Shown piece by piece: positions 33,360-41,767 of a DNA stretch of 64,000 nucleotides. How positions within the stretch are numbered: position 1 is the first letter of the stretch; every line of letters begins with the position of its first letter. A model generated the notes under the pieces. The model was not told the origin of the DNA. It did not search any database and was given only the letters and a program-made list of their open reading frames with translations. The DNA is from Caulobacter sp. (GTDB lineage: Bacteria > Pseudomonadota > Alphaproteobacteria > Caulobacterales > Caulobacteraceae): assembly GCA_030678995.1 (NCBI GenBank), contig JAUXTQ010000004.1:1-64000 (forward strand), given 5' to 3'. Position numbers and translations under genes: made by a program.

Positions 33360-34495
33360 CGCTCGGTCTCGCCAAACATACGCACGCCCATGTCGAAGGC
33401 GTCGAAGGTGTCCGCCTCCTGAAGGTGCTGACGGCCGAGGAGGCCGACGGCAGCGCGTTGCCATCTTCTTCGATCCTGTTGTGGAACGAGCGTGCTCAGT
33501 TCGGCAGCTGCGGCTACGTCCAGGTCGCCGAGCCGCGCGACCATGAGGTCATCAGGCCTGGCGATATTGTGCGGCTTCGCGAGGGCGGCAGCCTCGTCTC
33601 GATTCTCTACCGTCGCGGATCGGCGGCGAACGTTCTGTTCGCGACAGAACGCTGCAACAGCCTCTGCCTTATGTGTTCGCAACCGCCGCGCGACGAGGAC
33701 GATGCCTGGCGCATCGAAGAGCTGCTGCAGATGGTCCCGCTGGTCGATAGGACGGACTCGCAGTTGGGCATCACCGGCGGGGAGCCGACCCTGCTGGGCG
33801 AGGGCCTTGTGCGCATTCTCGATGCCTGCGCCAGGGAGCTCCCGGACACCGAACTACATGTTCTCACCAACGGACGGCGTTTCGCCGATCCGGAGTTTGC
33901 GCGTGATCTGGCAAGGGCTGGCGGCCGGCGCACGATTTGGGCGGTGCCGCTGGCCGGCGACGGGCCGGCACGCCATGACGAGATCATGGGTTCGCCGGGT
34001 GGGTTCAACGAGACCATGCTCGGCCTTGCCGAGCTCGCCGCCCACGGTGCGCGCGTCGAAATCCGTGTTGTCCTGCACGCGATGTCCATCCCGCGCTTGC
34101 CGCAGCTCGCCGAGTTCATCTACCGACGCCTGCCCTTCGTCGAACACGTCGCCCTCATGGGTCTCGAGCCGATGGGGTACGCCAAGGGAAACCGGGAGCG
34201 ACTTTGGATCGATCCGGCCGACTATATCGATCCCCTATTTCGCGCGACGCGGCACCTGGCCGACCGTGGCATGCAGGTGTCCATCTACAATCTGCCGCTC
34301 TGCGTCTTGCCCGAATCTCTCCGGGCATTCGCGCGACAATCGATCTCCGACTGGAAAAACCGCTTCCCGGATGAGTGTGCGCCCTGCGCCGTCAAGGATG
34401 AATGCGCAGGGTTCTTTGCGTCCGCTGGCCCGGCTTGGAGAAGCCGCGCCGTCGCTCCCATCATGAAGGAGGAGAGTGCCCATGAACTGGCGTGA
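33356..34495 (+). CDS. hxsC: His-Xaa-Ser system radical SAM maturase HxsC
   Basis: A 379-residue protein from a GTG that overlaps the hxsB stop (GTGA). The N-terminal 90 residues form a beta-rich domain. The radical SAM motif is CNSLCLMC (Cys100, 104, 107) with GITGGEPTLLG. The C-terminus has auxiliary cysteines (DECAPCAVKDECAGFF). An upstream extension to 33128 is out of register with the true start. It is translationally coupled to both neighbours. Confidence 0.9.
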   Translation: MTLGLAKHTHAHVEGVEGVRLLKVLTAEEADGSALPSSSILLWNERAQFGSCGYVQVAEPRDHEVIRPGDIVRLREGGSLVSILYRRGSAANVLFATERCNSLCLMCSQPPRDEDDAWRIEELLQMVPLVDRTDSQLGITGGEPTLLGEGLVRILDACARELPDTELHVLTNGRRFADPEFARDLARAGGRRTIWAVPLAGDGPARHDEIMGSPGGFNETMLGLAELAAHGARVEIRVVLHAMSIPRLPQLAEFIYRRLPFVEHVALMGLEPMGYAKGNRERLWIDPADYIDPLFRATRHLADRGMQVSIYNLPLCVLPESLRAFARQSISDWKNRFPDECAPCAVKDECAGFFASAGPAWRSRAVAPIMKEESAHELA

Positions 34496-35084
34496 CCGTC
34501 TGGTGATGCTGTTTGGGGCCGCCAGCCCCTTCGCTCTCGTAGGCAACGCCGACGCGCTGCCGCTGCCGATGTCGCCCGTCCAGTTGGACGAGTATCCGAC
34601 GATTGATCGTGACGCCTGGGTCTATACCGATCCCGCCGAGCGGGATCGCCTGACCCTATTGGCGCAGCACCGCAGCCACTCCAGCCATCGCTCCCACAGT
34701 TCGCACCGGTCGCACTATTCGGGTAGTAGCGGGCACTCGTCGCACTATTCCGGCAGCTATGTTGCGCCGTCTCCGCCTCCACCTCCACCCAAGCCGAAGC
34801 CGAAATCCACAGTGCCGGACACCCGCGCCGTACCGCTCGTTGGCGATGGTTCGGATGGGCCACCTGCCGAAGTCGCCAAGCGTCCGACGAAGGCCGAAAT
34901 CGACGATTTCGTGCGGAAGGTCCAGGTTGCCCTGATCGTGAAGGGCTACGATCCAGGCCCCGTTGATGGTCTTCTGGGCGGCAAGACGAAGGAAGCTCTT
35001 CGAAAATTCCAGACGGCAAACGGCCTGCCGGAGACCGGCTTCATGGACGTCGAAACCCTTCGTCGGCTTGGCGTCATCAACTAG
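34482..35084 (+). CDS. hxsA: His-Xaa-Ser repeat protein HxsA with peptidoglycan-binding domain
   Basis: A 200-residue protein from the ATG at 34482, with AAGGAGGAG upstream and a 14-base overlap with hxsC. Eight His-X-Ser units lie at residues 63-90 (HRS, HSS, HRS, HSS, HRS, HYS, HSS, HYS). A Pro/Lys stretch (PPPPPPKPKPK) follows. The C-terminal domain (about 140-200: VQVALIVKGYDPGPVDGLLG, ALRKFQTANGLPETG) is a peptidoglycan-binding fold. It is probably exported (hydrophobic N-terminus) and anchored at the wall. The repeats are the presumed substrate of HxsB/HxsC. Confidence 0.9.
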   Translation: MNWRDRLVMLFGAASPFALVGNADALPLPMSPVQLDEYPTIDRDAWVYTDPAERDRLTLLAQHRSHSSHRSHSSHRSHYSGSSGHSSHYSGSYVAPSPPPPPPKPKPKSTVPDTRAVPLVGDGSDGPPAEVAKRPTKAEIDDFVRKVQVALIVKGYDPGPVDGLLGGKTKEALRKFQTANGLPETGFMDVETLRRLGVIN

Positions 35085-35134
35085 CTACGCCGGTCAACTC
35101 CCTCGGGCCGGACTCTCGTCGAAGGAACGCCGCG

Positions 35135-36163
35135 ATGCGCGAAACCTCGGTGCGTACGCTCTTGCGAAACGTCGCGACAGCGTTCCTGCTTTGCGGCTTC
35201 CTTCTCGCGACCGGCGCGTCCTCAACGGTGGCGGCGGCGTCCAGTTCGGACGCGGTTGCCGCCGCACCTAAGAAGCTCTTGGCTGTTTCCTTCAATGTCC
35301 AGTTCCTCGGCCATTTCACGAACCGGAACGACCAGGCGCTGGCGGAAATGCTCAAGCGCTACGACCTAGTCATCGTGCAGGAGCTGAACGCGCCGCCGGT
35401 CGCCGGTCGCTATCCCGATGGAAGGCGCTATCAGGCCGATCCCGAGGCAGCGAACTTCTTCAAGGCGATGACTGATCGCGGCTTCCTCTATGTGCTTTCC
35501 GAAGAAGACACGAGCAAAGGAGCACGAGCGCACCCGGGCGGAACAGGTGGCGAATGGTGGGTCGCCTTCTACAAGCCGAACGCCATTGCCCCAGCGACGG
35601 ACCTCTACACTTCCACTGGATTTCTCGCCCAGGATCGCACGGCGAATCCCGACTACGACCGGGTGCCCTATGCGTTCGCCTTCCGCGCCGGCTCCGAGGA
35701 CATGGTCTTCATTTCTGTTCATTTTCGAGCCGATCCTGGGCCCGCCAATCGGGCACGGCGAGCGCATGAGCTGGCCACCGTCGCGTCGTGGATCGCCAGC
35801 CGACCCGGCACCGAGCGGGACTACATCGTTCTGGGCGATATGAATTTTGAGAACTGCACGGAGGTCAAACGTGCTCTGCCCCAGCGGATGATCTCGCTCA
35901 ACGCGGCGTGCCTCTCAACGACCACTGGGCCCGGCGGCAAGGAACCCTATGACCATGTGATGTTCGATCCCATCTTCACCAAGGCGGAGATTCCGTCAGA
36001 ATTTGCCGTGATCGATCTGGTCGCTGAGATGCGATCCAGTTGGGCCTCAACCACCGCCCCCTATCCCGGCGATCCTTACATCCACAACGACTTCCGCCCG
36101 ATCTACTCAGACCACAATCCAGTGCTGTTCACCATTTTGGTCGATGGCGTGGATGATGACTGA
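35135..36163 (+). CDS. Secreted endonuclease/exonuclease/phosphatase family protein
   Basis: A 342-residue protein with a signal peptide (cleavage near residue 34) and a DNase I-like fold: LLAVSFNVQFLGHF, Glu in LVIVQELNAP, YIVLGDMNFENC, and the end IYSDHNPVLFTI (Asp-His). The catalytic Asn, Asp and His positions are intact. It follows hxsA by 50 bases on the same strand, with GAAGGA upstream. Together with the S1/P1 gene, the hxs genes are bracketed by two different secreted nucleases. Confidence 0.88.
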   Translation: MRETSVRTLLRNVATAFLLCGFLLATGASSTVAAASSSDAVAAAPKKLLAVSFNVQFLGHFTNRNDQALAEMLKRYDLVIVQELNAPPVAGRYPDGRRYQADPEAANFFKAMTDRGFLYVLSEEDTSKGARAHPGGTGGEWWVAFYKPNAIAPATDLYTSTGFLAQDRTANPDYDRVPYAFAFRAGSEDMVFISVHFRADPGPANRARRAHELATVASWIASRPGTERDYIVLGDMNFENCTEVKRALPQRMISLNAACLSTTTGPGGKEPYDHVMFDPIFTKAEIPSEFAVIDLVAEMRSSWASTTAPYPGDPYIHNDFRPIYSDHNPVLFTILVDGVDDD

Positions 36164-36229
36164 GGGTCTGTTAAACTAGAGCGTCGAACAGCGCTTTGGC
36201 CTCCGGCGATGTGGACAAGCTCATGGTTT

Positions 36230-36354
36230 CATTGGCCCCAACCGCCCGCCGCTGCTTTCTGTGTAGGTGTGTTGGAGAAGATGACGTCTTCGGCGAGCAA
36301 CACCATCGAGTGGCGCGAGTACCGGGCGGCCTCCCAGCAGCTCAACCTCTTTTG
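36230..36354 (+). pseudogene. Remnant of a protein ending in QLNLF, homologous to the 30281 gene
   Basis: The last codons translate to EKMTSSASNTIEWREYRAAS followed by QQLNLF and a stop at 36354. This matches the C-terminal pattern of the intact gene at 30281 (EWKAHAEASRQLNLF). Upstream the frame loses similarity within 90 bases. It is evidence of an older second copy of the DUF3768-linked gene in the element. Confidence 0.5.
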
Positions 36355-36369
36355 AGGCTGGGCGTGTTG

Positions 36370-36783
36370 CTATCCGACGTGTTTGAGTTCGACCGCCTCA
36401 TCTGCATCGGCGGGCATTGCCGCGATGAGGTCGACCAGGGCCTTGCGCACGTTAGGCGTCAGGCGCTTGAAGGCGTGAATGACCTTGTCGCCGCCCGGCG
36501 TGATTGCAAACTGGATAAGGTCAGGCGAGATTGAGGAGCCTGTCGCCTCGACCCGATCCAACCCCTCGAAAAAGGTGGAGATCGAGAGGCCGAGTGTCTG
36601 GGCAATGTCGAATAGCTTCGACGCCGACACCCGGTTGCTGCCGCGCTCGTATTTTTGAACCTGTTGGAACGTCAGGCCGAGCGCGTCGGCGAGTTGAGAC
36701 TGGCTCATGCCCAGGCGCTTCCGGTGGGCGCGGATCATGCCGCCCACATGGACATCAACGGGATGCGGCGACAAAGGGCTCAA
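36370..36783 (-). CDS. XRE-family HTH transcriptional regulator
   Basis: About 137 residues from a TTG at 36783 that has AAGGAG seven bases upstream (LSPLSPHPVDVHVGGMIRAHRKRLGM). The helix-turn-helix is MSQSQLADALGLTFQQVQKYERGSNRVSASKL, followed by a C-terminal helical region. This LTFQQVQKYERG type is abundant in Caulobacterales and Rhizobiales. Extending the frame to 36921 adds unrelated sequence. It could regulate the hxs/nuclease region, which converges on it, or the element as a whole. Confidence 0.85.
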   Translation of the reverse strand: MSPLSPHPVDVHVGGMIRAHRKRLGMSQSQLADALGLTFQQVQKYERGSNRVSASKLFDIAQTLGLSISTFFEGLDRVEATGSSISPDLIQFAITPGGDKVIHAFKRLTPNVRKALVDLIAAMPADADEAVELKHVG

Positions 36784-37461
36784 TCCAGTGCTCCTTCCGA
36801 AGAATGCGCATAACGGCCATGCCGTCGAAGCGGGTTCGCGCTTTCTAGCGCAACCGTTGCTCTTGGTCAGGAATTGTTCGCGTTGCTCAGTTTGGGGTGG
36901 GGATGAAGGTGAGCACACCATCGATCCCTAGGTTGGCCAATCCTCCGGCGTAGCCTCAACCCAGCTCGCTTCCGGCTGCGGATTGCATCCGCGCCCGTGC
37001 AGCTCCGCTCCCTGCGGGCGCGCGTTGCGCGGGGTGTGACCCAACGCCGGAGGGCTTGGCAGTGGGCCTCCATGAAAGCCGCGCGGGAGTCTCGCGGCTT
37101 CAGGGGTGGGCAGCGCGGTAGTCGGCGCAGGCCTAGATCGCCCATCACCCAGCGCCACAGTCAGGTCGGCAAAGTGCCGGACATCCTCTTAGTTGCTGAT
37201 GATCCGCTGGCCATCGGCATAGGAGGTATCACCGCCTTTGCCCCGGCAGTCCTGATCGACGACGGGCGATGAGCCCTCCATGTTCATGGTCATGGCGATG
37301 AATGCTTTGCAGGGCTGGCAACAGTTTCAGCCTTGGGTATCGGCCGCGTTGCCCCCTGTGATGCGCCCGGGGCGTTCCTTAACCGCGTATGGTCGGTATG
37401 CTTGGGGATGATCGATGCCATCGCCAATGAGCGCATTCGTTGATGAAGTGGGGAAATTCCA
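36784..37461. repeat. Non-coding region with leader repeat copy B
   Basis: No intact gene. The segment 36956-37042 repeats the block at 29759-29851, and 37070-37100 carries the following hairpin (GCCGCG, GTCTCGCGGC). After it, where copy A is followed by a DUF3768 gene, only short decayed frames remain, for example a minus-strand C-terminus ending GDTSYADGQRIISN. This looks like a leader that has lost its gene. Confidence 0.55.
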
Positions 37462-38340
37462 ATGGAGGGATCGACAAGCGATTATCCGAAGTATGGGGGA
37501 GTAATTGCTGGCCTCACCGACAAGAAATTTGGGTTCATTAAAAGTGAAGGGAGCAGTCGTGACATCTTTTTCCATGAACGTGACATCTTTTTCCATGAAA
37601 ATGAACTCACGAACGTGCGGTTCGACGATCTACGACAGGGAGATAAAGTAGGATTCGACGCCATTTACGCAAGTAAAGGAGTAGTCGCGACGAATGTTGG
37701 GAAAAATGGGAGCTCCCAACCTTTTCCGTGGGATATCGATCCCGAGATCGAAGACCTGGCAACCACCACGGATGATATTGATCCCGAGATTGAAGACCTG
37801 ACGACCGCCAAGGATGATATTGATCGTCCCGCATACGGTAGCGTAGAATTCGCAGTCGAGAACTTTTCTCAAAATCTGGCGAAGGCTATAGCTACCGACC
37901 CCGACCAAATTGAGTATGTCGAGTGGCGAGACCTAGAAAGGCTCGTAGCTGAAACCTTAAGCGGCCTAGGGTTTGATGTCGAGTTGACTCCTGGAAGCAA
38001 TGATGGAGGAAAAGATATAGTCATTACCCAAAAGGCGGATTTTGGGTCAAAATCATATTATGTTGAAATTAAACACTGGAAAACAGAAGTTGGATTGGGT
38101 CCCGTCGAAGAGTTTCTGCATATTATATACAGAGATGGGCAGGACGGAGGTATATTTCTTTCTACAAATGGATTTAGACCTATCGTGATGGAGAACTATA
38201 TTTCAATAAAACGAAAATTAGTTAAGCTTGGAACAAAGAATAAGATTATTGCACTGTGTAAAAATTACGTTCGCAGGAAGAATGGTGTTTGGGGCGCATC
38301 CAGAAATATTGAAGATATTTTGTTCGAAGATACGATATGA
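37462..38340 (+). CDS. Cold-shock domain fused to an Mrr-type restriction endonuclease
   Basis: A 292-residue protein, AT-rich. Residues 10-80 are a cold-shock domain (GVIAGLTDKKFGFIKSEG, DIFFHENEL). Residues 91-122 are an acidic linker made of two copies of DIDPEIEDL. Residues 141-260 are an Mrr-like nuclease: WRDLERLVAETLSGLGFDVE, Asp185 in DGGKDIVI, and Glu202-x-Lys204 in YYVEIKHW. Mrr nucleases usually cut modified DNA; the cold-shock domain would bind single strands or RNA. A 21-base exact tandem duplication (37558-37599) doubles RDIFFHE inside the cold-shock fold. Confidence 0.85.
   Translation: MEGSTSDYPKYGGVIAGLTDKKFGFIKSEGSSRDIFFHERDIFFHENELTNVRFDDLRQGDKVGFDAIYASKGVVATNVGKNGSSQPFPWDIDPEIEDLATTTDDIDPEIEDLTTAKDDIDRPAYGSVEFAVENFSQNLAKAIATDPDQIEYVEWRDLERLVAETLSGLGFDVELTPGSNDGGKDIVITQKADFGSKSYYVEIKHWKTEVGLGPVEEFLHIIYRDGQDGGIFLSTNGFRPIVMENYISIKRKLVKLGTKNKIIALCKNYVRRKNGVWGASRNIEDILFEDTI
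37558..37599 (+). repeat. 21-base exact tandem duplication in the cold-shock domain
   Basis: Two identical copies (37558-37578 and 37579-37599) encode RDIFFHE twice in frame. A second in-frame tandem repeat of 42-base units lies at 37732-37773 and 37774-37815, with several silent differences, so it is older. Confidence 0.9.
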
Positions 38341-38363
38341 TCGCGAACTACGATGAGACGCCG

Positions 38364-39380
38364 TTACGCTTCTTGGACTGTCACAACCACTTGGGAAACT
38401 TGCATCTGGCGAACAGCGCTTACGGCTGCTTTTTGCGGATCGAATAGCGCGAGATTCACCCCCTCGCTCACCGAACTGCTGTAGAGCACGCCGTCATATC
38501 CGCACTTCTTGATAAACTCACAGAGGTACTGGCTCGGGACGTAATCGATTGCCGCGCCTGAAGGCAGAACGGGTCGCGTCAGCTCTTCACCCAGGCGCTC
38601 CAGAAATCCTATGTCAACTCGCATGGAGCCGATGTCGTCCTCGCCGCCGAGCAGGAACGGTGAGACGAGCTTTCTAGGCTCTCGGAGATCGACCACCTTC
38701 AAATCATCGGGCACGCGGAATTCCGCGACGGAAGCCCTTTCGCCTGTGTGCGGCCTGATTTCCGAGATCGCTGTGTGGGGCGTGGAACCCAGATAAAGAT
38801 AGGGTATCCCCGGCGGATTGGCCCGCCCGTGCGACGCGCGGCGTTCGGGCGGAGCGCCCATCTCTTCCATCGGATAGATCGTATCGCCGTCTTGGATGCG
38901 CGCTCGAAACCATGTGGTCGTGAGCTCCTCTGCCGGCAGGTAGGCGAGCAGGGTCTCGAACCGCTCGAAATCCAAGGTCGCCTCTGGGAAGTAGCGGTTC
39001 TTGTGTTTGAGCTCATTGCGAAGCTCTTCCCAACGAAGAAGGCGGTCGCTCTGGAATCGTGCGGATGGTGAGAAGGTCTCACGGACGATCTCGCCATTAT
39101 CGAGAATTGCCGCCAGCAGATCCTTTGCGCGAGACTCGTCCATCGTTAGATGATCGAAGAGACGCCAATCCTCCTTCAGCCAAGCAACCAAGGGACGCCC
39201 GTCAGCATCAGCCTCGTAGATATGGATTAGCGCTTCGAACGAATCCTGGAGCGCTATCGGCTCGACCAAGGCGATATCGGCCGTTTGGCAGTAGGAACAT
39301 TGTCCGAGTTCCGTCGAAAAGTTCGGAATAATGTTCTTCGTCAGGCCACGGTCACCAAAACACTCGGGACAACATTTCAT
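38364..39380 (-). CDS. RES-domain protein with N-terminal zinc motif
   Basis: A 338-residue protein. The N-terminal CCPECFGD and QCSYCQTAD supply two Cys pairs for zinc. A helical region (about 50-150) resembles HEPN-like segments. The RES domain follows: FRARIQDGD, GRANPPGIPYLYLGSTPHTAISEIRPHTG, and YDGVLYSSSVSEGVNLALFD. RES domains act on NAD, as ADP-ribosyl transferases or NAD phosphorylases, often as toxins. It is the third gene of the sce7726-sce7725-RES operon, 7 bases after sce7725, and probably the effector. Confidence 0.85.
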   Translation of the reverse strand: MKCCPECFGDRGLTKNIIPNFSTELGQCSYCQTADIALVEPIALQDSFEALIHIYEADADGRPLVAWLKEDWRLFDHLTMDESRAKDLLAAILDNGEIVRETFSPSARFQSDRLLRWEELRNELKHKNRYFPEATLDFERFETLLAYLPAEELTTTWFRARIQDGDTIYPMEEMGAPPERRASHGRANPPGIPYLYLGSTPHTAISEIRPHTGERASVAEFRVPDDLKVVDLREPRKLVSPFLLGGEDDIGSMRVDIGFLERLGEELTRPVLPSGAAIDYVPSQYLCEFIKKCGYDGVLYSSSVSEGVNLALFDPQKAAVSAVRQMQVSQVVVTVQEA

Positions 39381-39387
39381 GGCCGGC

Positions 39388-40332
39388 TCACGCCAGATAG
39401 GCGGCCAAGGTCTCGATGTGGTGCTTCATCGATAGCTTCTTGACGTAGCCCAGACCCGGGAAATGTTTCTTGGCATGGAGGTCCCGGAACTCCTTGACCG
39501 CGTCCGTCTCCAGCACCTTCGAGCTCGGCTCGTTGAGCTTGGCGATCATCGCGTCGAGCGCTTCCTGGAACTTGCCGCCGGGGTCGGTCGGCGTGTCCAT
39601 GCGCTTCGATTTGAAATGGTAGATGAACATCTCATCGTACTTGTCAGGGTCGATGAATGTCAGGTGGACCGCGATAGCGTAAGCCGGTCCGCCACTCTCT
39701 TGGTAGTCATCGCCCACGGTCAGGAAATCGCCGAAACCGTCCATGCCTTCATCCTTGAACGTGGCATGCAGATCGGAGAATGGCTCAAGCAGCGGATAGT
39801 CCGCGTTCTTCCGGCGCTCGAAGCCATCGCGCAGCAGGATGCGTTGGCAGCCCGCGAAACTCTTCTGATAGAGTTTGCCGTGGCTGGGGAAGAACACATG
39901 TCGTGTCCCCGCGAGCTTGTCGCCTAAGCCGTCCACGAGCTCTTTGGCGTGCGTGAAACCCCGATGCACAAGCGTAAGACTATGGTCCTCGTGCTCCTTG
40001 CAACAGGCCAACGCTTGCTCCGCCGTGGTGTCTTCCTTGAGCAAGATACCCGCGGCAATGCCCGCTTTGTCCGCGAATGTCTTTTTCAGAAGCGCCGAGA
40101 TGCTAACGCCATCGCTAGAATGATCACCGTGGTGCGGGTTCACAATGACTATCGCCTGACCGTTAGCCTCGCACACTTCCTTGAGGCTGCGTTCAAGACC
40201 GCTCAATGCCTCGCGGACTGGTTCGATGATCGGCACGAATTTCGAGGCCGCCAAAAGCGGGGCGGTCTCACGAATGGTGATCAGCTCGTACTGCTTGCCT
40301 CGAAAATACGGATGGTACATCGCTAAGCCCAT
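39388..40332 (-). CDS. sce7725 family protein (T4 beta-protein-like)
   Basis: A 314-residue protein starting MGLAMYHPYFRGKQYELITIRE, the hallmark of sce7725/Beta-protein families. It includes FVPIIEPVRE, then IVIVNPHHGDH, LVHRGFTHAKEL and YPLLEPFSDLHATF. It overlaps sce7726 by 10 bases. Beta protein of T4 was named for an effect on host function; no mechanism is established. It may be an immunity, adaptor or regulatory unit between the nuclease-like and RES proteins. Confidence 0.88.
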   Translation of the reverse strand: MGLAMYHPYFRGKQYELITIRETAPLLAASKFVPIIEPVREALSGLERSLKEVCEANGQAIVIVNPHHGDHSSDGVSISALLKKTFADKAGIAAGILLKEDTTAEQALACCKEHEDHSLTLVHRGFTHAKELVDGLGDKLAGTRHVFFPSHGKLYQKSFAGCQRILLRDGFERRKNADYPLLEPFSDLHATFKDEGMDGFGDFLTVGDDYQESGGPAYAIAVHLTFIDPDKYDEMFIYHFKSKRMDTPTDPGGKFQEALDAMIAKLNEPSSKVLETDAVKEFRDLHAKKHFPGLGYVKKLSMKHHIETLAAYLA

Positions 40333-41210
40333 CCCATCGCGTCGGCGAACGGTGTGTTCACGGCGTGCACCAAGCGGGGATGATCCGTTTTCTTCACCGA
40401 CACGGTTAGCGCAGCCGCCTGCAATGATGGGGGCAAGTCACTAATGAGCTCCGACAACGGAGCAAGGTTACGGGTCTTCTTGAGAGTCTTCACCATCGAG
40501 CGATGGGTGGCATCGGCATCCAGGCCCGAAAAGATACTTCTCAGTTCGGCATGCAACAGGGTGTTGGGCACCTTCGGCACATCGATCCCGAGGTCGCGAA
40601 GGATACGTATCGCTTCACTGGACCGAATGGATTCGAACACCGTCACCGGGCAAATTCGGTCCGGCCGATCCGTGGCTTCTCTGACTGTCGAAATCCGATG
40701 GCGTTTGGACAGCAGCATGACGCCAATGTCGGGGGCAGTTGATCGCAAGACGGCGTCGACGTGGTTTTCGCCGGCGATGACGAACACCTTCGCGAAGACC
40801 TTCTGATACGCTTCCACTTGGCTGCCCAGGCGAGACAGGGAGTCCCGCTCCGACTTGATCTCGTAGACCGTCGCCGTCCCGTTCAAAATTGCCAGATCGG
40901 CGCGGCACGCTCCGACGCGAAACTCGGTCAGCATGCTTGCCGTGTTGAGCCCGTGTTTGCCGAGCAGAACGTTCCGAGTCAGCGCCGCCTTGTAAATGTA
41001 CTCGTCTCGATGCGCTCCGGTCCGCAAGAGATGGAAGGCCGCCTCAAACGCATCGCCCACCGTCGCAAGCGTCGTCGATAGGTCAAGCAACGGCGACTCT
41101 CTCACCAGTCGGGTGAAGAGCGACGATTTACCTTTGGCGGCCAGTTCGCGGAAAATAGACGAAGAGAAAAGCCGCGAGGTCGCCGAGAGTTGAGTCGAGT
41201 TGAGCGCCAC
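40323..41210 (-). CDS. sce7726 family protein (PD-(D/E)xK-like)
   Basis: A 295-residue protein starting at GTG 41210. The core RVGACRADLAILNGTATVYEIKSERDSLSRLGSQVEAYQKVF has the Asp...Glu-x-Lys arrangement (RADLAIL, YEIKSE) of PD-(D/E)xK nucleases, followed by the conserved SLSRL-Q---Y. The sce7726 family is uncharacterised. It is the first gene of the operon. An operator-like inverted repeat lies in its promoter. Confidence 0.88.
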   Translation of the reverse strand: MALNSTQLSATSRLFSSSIFRELAAKGKSSLFTRLVRESPLLDLSTTLATVGDAFEAAFHLLRTGAHRDEYIYKAALTRNVLLGKHGLNTASMLTEFRVGACRADLAILNGTATVYEIKSERDSLSRLGSQVEAYQKVFAKVFVIAGENHVDAVLRSTAPDIGVMLLSKRHRISTVREATDRPDRICPVTVFESIRSSEAIRILRDLGIDVPKVPNTLLHAELRSIFSGLDADATHRSMVKTLKKTRNLAPLSELISDLPPSLQAAALTVSVKKTDHPRLVHAVNTPFADAMGWA

Positions 41211-41232
41211 TTATTACCTCTGCGCACAATCA

Positions 41233-41267
41233 GATTGCATCGTTGAGCGCTATGCAATCCTAGTATA
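41233..41267 (-). promoter_or_regulatory. Promoter with operator-like inverted repeat upstream of sce7726
   Basis: On the minus strand a -10 hexamer TATACT (41262-41267) is followed by the inverted repeat GATTGCAT (41233-41240) and ATGCAATC (41252-41259) with an 11-base spacer. The repeat covers the expected start of transcription, 23 bases before the GTG start codon, so a repressor bound here would block the operon. Confidence 0.5.
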
Positions 41268-41767
41268 GTTTACTGCGTATTAAAATCGGTATTTTGCATG
41301 CACGGCCCCAGGACGAGATTGAACGATAGCCAGAGTGTCTCGATTCGTAGAAGCCTTGCTCTGACATCCGCCCCCCGCCGGCCCTTTGATCCTCCGTCTC
41401 GGCTCGCGCCCGGAGAAGCCCTAGAAGGGGGTGATCATCCGAAGCTGCTTGACGGACGGGATGTATTCCAAGCCGGCCAGCACACGAAGCGGTCTGCCGT
41501 CTCCTCGCCGGTATCCACAGAGGTCTGTCGTCCTTGTCCCTTGTGACATCATGAAGTTGACGATCCAGGTGGGTGACATCAGCGCCAGCTTAGGGCTCCG
41601 CCCTCGGCGCGCTGCGGATCGCCTTCCGCCCAGCTTCGGTCGCTTCGCGTCCTGCAGCCGGTTCCCCGCGAAGGCACCCACTCCGCTTGCTCACCCGCTG
41701 TTCGCCACGAGGCAGGGGTGCTGGCCGCACCTGTCTTTCAACACCGTGGCGAGGAACGGGAGGATGT
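41268..41767 (+). other. Non-coding leader region upstream of the last element gene
   Basis: There is no convincing gene. The part at about 41580-41670 (CTCCGCCCTCGGCGCGCTGCG followed by GATCGCCTTCCGCCCAGC) resembles bases 29600-29660 in the DUF3768 leader. The segment 41430-41560 is without detectable features. GGGAGG at 41758-41763 is the ribosome site of the gene at 41768. Confidence 0.4.

Noticed and set aside
37558-37815. CRISPR-like short direct repeats
   Set aside because: They are in-frame tandem duplications within one gene, without spacers.
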